A DNA stretch of 64,000 bases, from contig SIHP01000004.1 of NCBI GenBank assembly GCA_004762155.1, positions 248,001 through 312,000 on the forward strand, given 5' to 3'. Each line of letters begins with the position of its first letter. Position 1 is the stretch's first letter. The notes below the pieces were generated by a model, which was given only the letters and a program-made list of their open reading frames with translations, was not told the origin of the DNA and searched no databases. The translations under genes and the position numbers were made by a program. This document shows positions 9,431 through 15,970 of the stretch, piece after piece. Origin of the DNA: Flavobacteriaceae bacterium. Its GTDB lineage: Bacteria > Bacteroidota > Bacteroidia > Flavobacteriales > Flavobacteriaceae.

Positions 9431-9451
9431 TAAACGTATTATATACGTTTA
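9431..9451. promoter_or_regulatory. Perfect operator palindrome before the RNA array
   Basis: TAAACGTAT and ATACGTTTA arms, 9 bp each and perfectly complementary around TAT. Its core is AAACGT-N7-ACGTTT at 9432-9450, 6 nt after the -7 box, exactly as at the polyol operon promoter (2055-2073). This suggests control by one regulator. Confidence 0.6.
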
Positions 9452-9475
9452 ATTAAATTAATCAAAACTAAAAAA

Positions 9476-9589
9476 ATGAAATCAATAATTATAATATTAG
9501 AAGAATCAATTATGGTGTTTTTAATAAAATATATAAAGTCCTCCTCTAACCAAAGATTTGTTTTACAAAGAGTAAAGGTTAATAAATAA
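9476..9589 (+). CDS. Possible 37-residue small protein at the head of the RNA array
   Basis: ATG at 9476 follows an A-rich leader of the sort normal for flavobacterial starts. It sits about 40 nt after the predicted transcription start and ends at TAA 9587-9589, directly against the first structured unit. The product is hydrophobic at the N-terminus and basic at the C-terminus (LQRVKVNK). No family is recognised. It could be a true peptide, a leader peptide or chance; position after the operator is the only support. Confidence 0.3.
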   Translation: MKSIIIILEESIMVFLIKYIKSSSNQRFVLQRVKVNK

Positions 9590-9716
9590 ATTGCCTCGTT
9601 CCCATTGGAATAGTTATTTATATGGTATTTGTTAATTTTAAAATAATGCCCTTTAAGACTAAAATAAATAACAGAAGTATACCAAATAAACACGAAAATT
9701 ATTTCAAGAGGCATAT
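9590..9716 (+). ncRNA. Structured RNA array, unit 1
   Basis: P1 TGCCTC (9592-9597) pairs with GAGGCA (9708-9713). A 7-nt 5' bulge, GTTCCCA, follows. P2 TTGGAATAGTT (9605-9615) pairs with AATTATTTCAA (9697-9707) with two G-U pairs. On the 3' strand P1 and P2 abut without a gap. The apical region holds the conserved segment ATAATGCCCTTTAAGACTAAA (start 9643; 21 nt, of which CCC and GACTAAA are the shared parts). This is the most diverged unit. Strand is inferred from the upstream promoter and downstream terminator. Confidence 0.6.
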
Positions 9717-9756
9717 TTATAAAATATAAAAAAAGATAGAGTAGAGTGTATAGGAG

Positions 9757-9886
9757 AAATTGTCTCATTCCCTATGGAAGTAGTTAGTTTTTTTGAAAGG
9801 ATAAAGTTTAGTTTGTTGTTTATATAATCCCCATTACGATTTAAAAACTTTCAAATAAATGTTTAGCTATTTCCAAGAGACAATTT
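9757..9886 (+). ncRNA. Structured RNA array, unit 2
   Basis: P1 AAATTGTCTC (9757-9766) pairs perfectly with GAGACAATTT (9877-9886). The C-G pair of unit 1 is here T-A on both sides, a compensatory change. The 5' bulge ATTCCCTA covers 9767-9774. P2 TGGAAGTAG (9775-9783) pairs with CTATTTCCA (9867-9875). The apical conserved segment ATAATCCCCATTACGA starts at 9824. Confidence 0.65.
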
Positions 9887-9946
9887 TAAAAAAGTACAGA
9901 AATTACAATAAAAGATTAATTAAAAAGAAAGAAAAAAGAATATTAG

Positions 9947-10085
9947 AAATGTCTCATTTCTCCTTGGAGATAGTTAGTTTGAAATCGTGTTTTATTGGTT
10001 TATTTTAAATAATACCCCTTATTACGACTAAAATATATAATTACAATATGTTTTCAAACGAATATCAATATTTCCAGAGACATTT
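9947..10085 (+). ncRNA. Structured RNA array, unit 3
   Basis: P1 AAATGTCTC (9947-9955) pairs perfectly with GAGACATTT (10077-10085). The 5' bulge ATTTCTCCT covers 9956-9964, two nucleotides longer than in units 1, 4 and 5. P2 TGGAGATA (9965-9972) pairs with TATTTCCA (10069-10076). The apical segment ATACCCCTTATTACGACTAA starts at 10011, flanked by a short TATTTT/AAAATA helix. Confidence 0.65.
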
Positions 10086-10124
10086 TTATAATAAAGAGTA
10101 AAAAAATATAGTTTGGTTAAGTAG

Positions 10125-10269
10125 AAAATTGCCTCATCCCCATTGTAGATATTCAGTTTATTTTAATGCACAAGCGTAAATTTATTTTGTTTGGAGTGTC
10201 CCCATGTCTAGAAAGTAAATTATAAAATGTATTCAGATAAGTGTAAAAGTATTTACAAGAGGCAATTTT
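10125..10269 (+). ncRNA. Structured RNA array, unit 4
   Basis: P1 AAAATTGCCTC (10125-10135) pairs perfectly over 11 bp with GAGGCAATTTT (10259-10269). The 5' bulge is ATCCCCA (10136-10142). P2 TTGTAGATATT (10143-10153) pairs with AGTATTTACAA (10248-10258). The usual G-C pair in P2 is a T-A pair here, changed on both strands. The apical loop contains GTGTCCCCATGTCTAGAAAG around 10196. Confidence 0.65.
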
Positions 10270-10345
10270 AAAATCAACAAGAATCATTGTAGTTAAATTA
10301 AATAAGAATAGTCTCAAATATGAAAAATCAAAAATACATTTATAA

Positions 10346-10494
10346 GAAGTTGTCTCAGCCCCCTTGGAAATAGTGAGTTTGTTAAATTTAATATTAAACA
10401 TTTATTTTAAATTAATTCCCCCATTGCGACTAGAATAAATAGTTAAGACATATCATTTTTAATAAGTAATGAAGCTTTTCCAAGAGGCAATTTC
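10346..10494 (+). ncRNA. Structured RNA array, unit 5
   Basis: P1 GAAGTTGTCTC (10346-10356) pairs with GAGGCAATTTC (10484-10494) over 11 bp with two G-U wobbles; its outer G-C pair replaces the A-T pair of unit 4. The 5' bulge is AGCCCCC (10357-10363). P2 TTGGAAA (10364-10370) pairs with TTTCCAA (10477-10483). The apical segment TTCCCCCATTGCGACTAGAA starts at 10416, flanked by complementary ATTTATTTT/AGAATAAAT arms. Confidence 0.65.
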
Positions 10495-10526
10495 AGAATT
10501 GATAGAAGTTGTGATTTTTAAATATT

Positions 10527-10597
10527 TCTAGGTTAAAAAAATATTCTTGTATTCTTTTAAAATAAAAGAATACAAGAATATTGCCTAGATGATTTTT
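10527..10597 (+). terminator. Long terminal hairpin and U-run of the RNA array
   Basis: TCTAGG (10527-10532) pairs with CCTAGA (10584-10589). Inside it a perfect 19-bp helix (10540-10558 with 10564-10582) closes on an AAAAT loop. A six-T run follows. A 7-nt 5' bulge separates the two helices, the same architecture as the array units. Confidence 0.7.
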
Positions 10598-10609
10598 TCG
10601 TAAAACATT

Positions 10610-10637
10610 AAAAAGACATTAAAATTAGTGTCTTTTT
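10610..10637 (-). terminator. Terminator of the GH16 gene
   Basis: AAAAAGACA and TGTCTTTTT arms around an A/T loop. On the minus strand the hairpin is followed by a short T-run, 18 bp after the GH16 stop codon. It can act in both directions. Confidence 0.6.
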
Positions 10638-10654
10638 TAATTGATAATAATACT

Positions 10655-12367
10655 TTAATTCTTTTTGATGATTCTAGAGGTTTTAATTAGATTCTCTTGA
10701 TCATATATTTTTATAAAATAAACTCCAGGTTTAAGGTTTTCACCAAAATTAATCACTGTATTCCTTTCTTTAGGAATGTTTTTTATAATTCTTCCAGAAG
10801 TATCGTAAACTTTAATAGAAATTTTAGAATCCTTATTGGTATTAACAGTAAAGCTAGAATTACTAGGGTTTGGAAAAAGTTGAATTGCAATTTTTTCAGG
10901 TGAAATTACTTTTTGAGAAGTTATATTACAATTAGGTTCAGTTCCTGAATAAGAAAAATAAATAGTAAAACCATTAAATTCAGAAACCAAAACCAAATCA
11001 TCATCAAGTATATTTACAAAATAAGTTCCATCCAATCCAGGAATACCGGAATTATTAAATGTAATAGCTGGTTGCGAACTAGAAAAATTATGAGAAGAAA
11101 CACTTCTTAAGTCCATCCACCAATTAGGAGAGCCATTATTTGTGTTTATTGAAAGTTGCCACAATCCGTTGTTGTTTAAATCCCAATTAATAGTAAAATT
11201 TGTAATATTATCTAAATTAGAACCGTTTTCTCCAAGTACAAAAATGTTTGTATATGATTTATTAATAGAACTAAGTGGTGTTTCAGTTGGTGCACTAAAA
11301 CCACAATTACCATCATATTCATTATTTGCTGTAATAACAAAAGTAGTAGTGTCACTAAGTCCAGAATTGTTAGTAATCGTTAGCGTTACAGTATAATTTC
11401 CAGCATCTAAAAACAAATTAGAAGCACTAGAAGTTGTACTTGTATTTCCATCACCAAAATCCCAAAAATAACTTAACGATTCATTATTAGGATCATAAGA
11501 ATCAGAAGCATCAAACAAAATATTTAAAGGTGCTACACCAGATGTGTTATTGGTTTTAATTATTGCAACAGGATTATCTGGTGTTACATCAGTATCTGTA
11601 GGCGGAGTTCCAGTATAACCAGTTTCATCTGCTTTGGTTATAGATAAAACCAAATAGCCATCTTTTGTGGTAACATTTTCAGGAATAAAATCAGACATAT
11701 TTTCATTAAAAGTATGATTCGCTTTTGTCCAAGTATTGGTATCAAAACTGTTAAAATCATCTTCAAAAGTTGGTGTTTCAGAAAAAGAAGTTCCATTCCA
11801 TTCGTAAAACTTAATCCAGTTTACAAACATATGTACAGGCAAAATATTTTCATTAAAAGCACCTACCCAGCCAGCAATATTTGGATTCCAGATATTAAAA
11901 CGCAAAGAAGTATCACTTGTCATAAGGCTACTTTGTCCGCCAACAATTTCTCTTATAACTTCACCATTTACAAGCCAAGTAACAGCGTTAGGTTTCCATT
12001 CAATAGTATACGTATGATATTCTTGCCCTAAACCAGTTTCTGGATGTACACCTTCTGTTCTTGTAAGATTTGAGTTTCCTTGTCCAGTAATTAAGTTAGA
12101 TTGCCAAGAATTAGCTCCGTCTTTTCCAAAGACTTCAATATCTATTTCTTCCCAAAAAGTATCTGCCAATTCGGAGCCTTCTTTAAAAGTAAAAAAATTA
12201 GAAATTACACCACTTCCAGTAGCAGCTAACATTCTAACTTCCATTTTTCCATACAAATAACTATTGTCTGTATAAACTTCACCAGCTTTGTAAATTTTGT
12301 TTTGAGAATTTAATGCAAAAAATGCCAATAGGCATATGCATAACATAAGGGGACTTTTGTTAATCAT
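10655..12367 (-). CDS. Secreted circularly permuted GH16 beta-glucanase (lichenase) with PKD and T9SS domains
   Basis: 570 residues with signal peptide. The catalytic core (about 25-250) carries EIDIE with Glu74 and Glu78 as expected nucleophile and acid/base of GH16. Sequence order is permuted: the domain opens with YGKMEVRMLAATGSG, normally internal, and ends with FEDDFNSFDTNTWTKANHT (about residues 200-218), normally the N-terminal strand. This is the order of the Fibrobacter succinogenes 1,3-1,4-beta-glucanase. A PKD domain (about 268-350, YFWDFGDGNTS) follows, then a beta-rich module and a C-terminal T9SS sorting domain (about 495-570). Role: extracellular hydrolysis of mixed-linkage beta-glucan, probably surface-bound or secreted. 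Transcription is away from the RNA array. Confidence 0.85.
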   Translation of the reverse strand: MINKSPLMLCICLLAFFALNSQNKIYKAGEVYTDNSYLYGKMEVRMLAATGSGVISNFFTFKEGSELADTFWEEIDIEVFGKDGANSWQSNLITGQGNSNLTRTEGVHPETGLGQEYHTYTIEWKPNAVTWLVNGEVIREIVGGQSSLMTSDTSLRFNIWNPNIAGWVGAFNENILPVHMFVNWIKFYEWNGTSFSETPTFEDDFNSFDTNTWTKANHTFNENMSDFIPENVTTKDGYLVLSITKADETGYTGTPPTDTDVTPDNPVAIIKTNNTSGVAPLNILFDASDSYDPNNESLSYFWDFGDGNTSTTSSASNLFLDAGNYTVTLTITNNSGLSDTTTFVITANNEYDGNCGFSAPTETPLSSINKSYTNIFVLGENGSNLDNITNFTINWDLNNNGLWQLSINTNNGSPNWWMDLRSVSSHNFSSSQPAITFNNSGIPGLDGTYFVNILDDDLVLVSEFNGFTIYFSYSGTEPNCNITSQKVISPEKIAIQLFPNPSNSSFTVNTNKDSKISIKVYDTSGRIIKNIPKERNTVINFGENLKPGVYFIKIYDQENLIKTSRIIKKN

Positions 12368-12648
12368 AATATATTAGTTTAATTTTTATTAAATTAATAA
12401 TTAAAGCGTACCTAAATTGATCAAAATTTTGTCTTTTTTTATCTTTATTTTATTGATAATTAGCTTTATAATTTATTGTGATTATAAAATATTGAACTTA
12501 CTTTCTCTAATAACACATAACATACTCTTATACCAATTTTACGTTCATTCATGACGAATATTTAAAAGCTTAGGACATTTTTTTTATCATTTTAAGCTTA
12601 TTTCTTGAAATTAGATTTAAAATCAATACCAACTAATCGAATAATATC

Positions 12649-14466
12649 ATGAAAAAAAGAACCAACTTAGTACTGATGTTTCTTGTATTGACTTTTCTAG
12701 CTTCCTGCAAGAAAAGTCCTGTAGAAAAAACATTTAAGTTTAGTACTCCTGCATATCAAGGTAAAAAAGATATGGAAGGAACTTCGCCAGAAAAAGCAAC
12801 AGCTTTTTACGACGCTTGGGATAAATATGTAAGCAGATATACATATACATCTGCAAATTACAACTTAAGCGGAGGCTATGATTATTCGGTTCCTGGAAAA
12901 ACCTATGTAAATCCTAAAGATCAACCTGATTTTTTTAATGGAGCAGTGCAAATTCCTGTACGTTGGGAAGCTTTTCCTGGTAGAGTTTTACATTATTTAG
13001 AGGATACGTTTAAAGCCAAATATGGTTATGAAATAGGCCAAAATAGAATATTTGAATTGGTAGATATTGGTCCAGAAGAATATCAAACTAAATATAAAGA
13101 TAGCATGGTGTATATACCAAAAAGTCCGTGTAATCCAAATCCTAAAGAATTAAAAATATTAGATCCTCCAGGACCAAGAGGTTGGTTGGATGAATATTGC
13201 GAAATGGGAATTAAACGTAATTCAGAAAAAAAGATTGAACAATTACATTTCACCTGTGAAAATCCTGAATATTATTGGACTTTATGGAAAGTTGATCCAG
13301 ATAAAGTGGTAGAAATTTATAAATCAACTTTAGGAAATAATTCTATTACAAAAGAAGATTTATACTTAAAAGACAGTTTACATAAAACTGTAATTGATAG
13401 AGCCACAGGACGTGCAGCATACAATCCTATAAACAAATGGAACTTAGGAACAAAAATGACGGCTACTTCTGGTGGCGCAATGCATTTAACAAGTCCACCA
13501 AATGAATTAAGTGCCGAAATTGTTTTAGCTGGTGGAGGTGCTGTACTTAGGAAAAACGGTTGTGAAACTAATGAAGTTGCAAATACTTTAGTATGTTGTA
13601 GTAAATACGGTAGAGCATTTAGGCATAGCGATCCGCATATTGGACAAAATGTTTATGAAGCAGTTGCTGAGGGTTTAGAAGTATCGCTTTTAAATCCTGT
13701 AGGATTGTATTTACAAGAACCACAATATAGTTATTTTCAATTGCCAGAAAACGCACCAGAAGGAGCAAAAATAGAAGATTGTTTTCGTTATGTAAGAGGT
13801 GTAAAAGAAGCAAAAGGATATCCTAATAACATGATTTTGCATATGATTATGGAAGTTCCTGATAGTTGGGATTCCAGTATTACCTTAAATGATTTTAAAG
13901 TTTTAGGAGAGAAAATAACACACGGATCTCAAGTAATGCAAACTATAAAAGTACAATTAGCAGCTGCAGGAAAACCAGCTACAGCAGCTTCAAAAGCAAA
14001 GGAATTAGATTGTACAGCAAACAATGCAATTGTAGGTGTAAGTTATTTAGTTGATGAAAATATTTTAGAAGCAAGCATTTATAATCAATTAAATGTTAAT
14101 GCAAATGTAACCTGCAATATTGCTACAGTAGCACAAAATAGTATTGTTTACAATTTAGCAGTAACGATAGATAATGTAGTAGATGAATATTTAAATCCGA
14201 TTAAACCTGAAGCTTTTAAACCAGAAAACATAAAAATAAGTTTTCCAAACACCGATATAGAAATCCTTTCATTTAAATATGTTGGCGCAACCAATAAAGT
14301 GTACAAAGGATTAGCAGAAGAAGGAGAATTTACTTTTAATGTTAGTATTCAAGTAGGAGAAAATACACCAATTGGTCAGCATGGATTGTTAATAACCAAT
14401 AAAGGATTTGGATTAACCATACCAAGAATGATTGAAGTTGTTAAAGAAGGAACATTAGCAAATTAG
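12649..14466 (+). CDS. Lipoprotein of unknown function, partner of a CxxCH lipoprotein
   Basis: 605 residues. The signal peptide ends in the lipobox FLASC (Cys20). The main body (about 30-440) is a globular domain I do not recognise, rich in Trp and Cys. The last 120 residues are a beta-rich, Ig-like segment. It lies 25 bp upstream of a lipoprotein with a heme-binding motif, so the two probably act together in the periplasm or on the outer membrane, perhaps in oxidation of an unknown substrate. That role is speculative. Confidence 0.7.
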   Translation: MKKRTNLVLMFLVLTFLASCKKSPVEKTFKFSTPAYQGKKDMEGTSPEKATAFYDAWDKYVSRYTYTSANYNLSGGYDYSVPGKTYVNPKDQPDFFNGAVQIPVRWEAFPGRVLHYLEDTFKAKYGYEIGQNRIFELVDIGPEEYQTKYKDSMVYIPKSPCNPNPKELKILDPPGPRGWLDEYCEMGIKRNSEKKIEQLHFTCENPEYYWTLWKVDPDKVVEIYKSTLGNNSITKEDLYLKDSLHKTVIDRATGRAAYNPINKWNLGTKMTATSGGAMHLTSPPNELSAEIVLAGGGAVLRKNGCETNEVANTLVCCSKYGRAFRHSDPHIGQNVYEAVAEGLEVSLLNPVGLYLQEPQYSYFQLPENAPEGAKIEDCFRYVRGVKEAKGYPNNMILHMIMEVPDSWDSSITLNDFKVLGEKITHGSQVMQTIKVQLAAAGKPATAASKAKELDCTANNAIVGVSYLVDENILEASIYNQLNVNANVTCNIATVAQNSIVYNLAVTIDNVVDEYLNPIKPEAFKPENIKISFPNTDIEILSFKYVGATNKVYKGLAEEGEFTFNVSIQVGENTPIGQHGLLITNKGFGLTIPRMIEVVKEGTLAN

Positions 14467-14491
14467 TAAACAGACTTAAAAATATTTTACA

Positions 14492-15877
14492 ATGAAAACA
14501 AAAAACATAGGTTTTACAGCAATTGTAGCGATACTTATTTTCGTCGGTTGCCAACAAAAAAATAAAAAATATACAGCCATTCCAGCATCAGATATTTGCG
14601 GAGCAGGTTGTGATACGTTAGTGTTTTTGCCAAATAATCCAGTAGATGTAAAAATAATGAACCAACAATGTGCAAATACCTTTGCTTGGCAATCATTTAT
14701 AGCATTAACATGGCCTTCTAGTCCAGTTGAAGCAGGTCAGCCAGATTATTCTAAAAGCATTGAAAATTGGGGGAAACCAGGGGATTTAACGCCAATGACT
14801 TTTGGAACATATAAAAAAGCAGAAGATATATTTACAAAGTTTACTCCAAAAGCATGGGGAAATAATTTAGGGAAATTAATGGATACCGTTTCAAATGATA
14901 ACAAGTCTGCAAGGTCTTTTATAGATTTTAATAAGTTTGATGATGATAAAGAAACGATAGATGAATTATTTCAAGCTTCTGGCGGAACTCCGTGGTTAAC
15001 GGACCAAAACGGGAATTTAATTTGGTATGAAATCAAAACAAATTATACCGAGTTCGATTATATTTTAACCAATAAATTATACGATTCTGTAGCGCAACAA
15101 AAATTTGCTAGAAAAAACGGAATATGGTTACCTAATGGTGCTATAGAAATAAAAGCTTCTTGGCGAATAATTCCTGAAAAAGATTATAGCAGACTAAAGA
15201 ATCGTTATAAAATGATTTCTGCTTTGGTTCCAGAATCTGTTGTTATAAGAAATGATAGCATTATTGTTTCAAAAGATGCGGAAGAAAAGGTTTTAGGTTT
15301 GGTTGGTTTACATATCATTCAAAAAACAGCTACAATGCCACAATTTCATTGGGCAACTTTTGAACATGTAGATTTAGCTCCAGAAACTAATATTAGTGAA
15401 TCTAATACGGATTGGTTATTGTACAATCCAGAAAAGTATCAAGACGCTGCAAATGTGAGTCCTAATGTAAAAACAGATAAAATTCATACACCAGTACAGG
15501 TAATTAAAAATCCAGAAGCAGCGCCAAGAGAAGATGCTATTGCATTAAATACTTATGTAAGAAATCAAATAAAAACAAAGAGTCCAAAAAGTGTGTTTCA
15601 GTATTATAAATTAGTAGACAGTCAATGGCCGTCAAGTGCAGTTTCAGATGCTGATAATAATACATTTACTCCGTTAAAAAATGGTGGTAAAACTCCATTG
15701 GTATTAACCAATGTTTCCATGGAAACGTATGTACAAGGAATTTCTTGTTTAGATTGTCATGTTGGTGCAGGTATTGCCAATAAAAAAGGAACTCCAGAAC
15801 ATGCTTCTGATTATAGTTTTATATTTCAAATGGCTCAAAAACAAGTGGAACTAGAACTAGAAAAAGTAGGAGAGTAG
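14492..15877 (+). CDS. Lipoprotein with a single cytochrome c-type CxxCH motif
   Basis: 461 residues. Signal with lipobox IFVGC (Cys20). One CLDCH motif near residue 422 marks a covalent c-type heme site close to the C-terminus, followed by GAGIANKKG. A distal Met is probably in the tail (FQMAQ). The large N-terminal part is unlike classic cytochromes and not recognised. It is cotranscribed with the lipoprotein gene upstream, and a strong terminator follows. Electron transfer in the periplasm is the likely role; partner and substrate are unknown. Confidence 0.7.
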   Translation: MKTKNIGFTAIVAILIFVGCQQKNKKYTAIPASDICGAGCDTLVFLPNNPVDVKIMNQQCANTFAWQSFIALTWPSSPVEAGQPDYSKSIENWGKPGDLTPMTFGTYKKAEDIFTKFTPKAWGNNLGKLMDTVSNDNKSARSFIDFNKFDDDKETIDELFQASGGTPWLTDQNGNLIWYEIKTNYTEFDYILTNKLYDSVAQQKFARKNGIWLPNGAIEIKASWRIIPEKDYSRLKNRYKMISALVPESVVIRNDSIIVSKDAEEKVLGLVGLHIIQKTATMPQFHWATFEHVDLAPETNISESNTDWLLYNPEKYQDAANVSPNVKTDKIHTPVQVIKNPEAAPREDAIALNTYVRNQIKTKSPKSVFQYYKLVDSQWPSSAVSDADNNTFTPLKNGGKTPLVLTNVSMETYVQGISCLDCHVGAGIANKKGTPEHASDYSFIFQMAQKQVELELEKVGE

Positions 15878-15893
15878 TTTAATTTTTTTTAAT

Positions 15894-15937
15894 AAAAAAC
15901 CAGTGCTTTATGGGTTTCCGTAAAGTATTGGTTTTTT
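15894..15937 (+). terminator. Strong intrinsic terminator
   Basis: 17-bp arms (AAAAAACCAGTGCTTTA with TAAAGTATTGGTTTTTT, two G-U pairs) around a 10-nt loop, ending in six Ts. It closes the two-lipoprotein unit and leaves the next gene on its own. Confidence 0.85.
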
Positions 15938-15970
15938 GTTTTTGTAGGTTTGTTCAATCTTAAAATTAAT

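Larger units (their letters stand above)
9108..9431. other. AT-rich non-coding leader region of the RNA array
   Basis: No credible ORF. It contains an A/T hairpin around 9184-9206, an upstream half-matching operator at 9255-9273, and the array promoter at its right end. Apart from these I see nothing recognisable. Confidence 0.5.

Noticed and set aside
9622..9729. 35-residue plus-strand ORF inside RNA unit 1
   Set aside because: No equivalent frame in units 2-5; the stretch is explained by RNA structure.
9439..9768. 109-residue minus-strand ORF
   Set aside because: Hydrophobic, low-complexity translation covering the operator and first RNA unit on the opposite strand; it disagrees with promoter and terminator direction.
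9859..10008. 49-residue plus-strand ORF running from unit 2 into unit 3
   Set aside because: Not reproduced between other unit pairs, and its codons change with helix pairing rather than with protein sequence.
10153..10401. 82-residue minus-strand ORF
   Set aside because: Crosses the ends of two RNA units and has no conserved frame in the other units.
9590..10500. CRISPR or TIGR-type repeat-spacer array
   Set aside because: Units are about 120-150 nt, diverged, and conserved in paired helices rather than as identical short repeats with unique spacers. No cas or tas gene is near.
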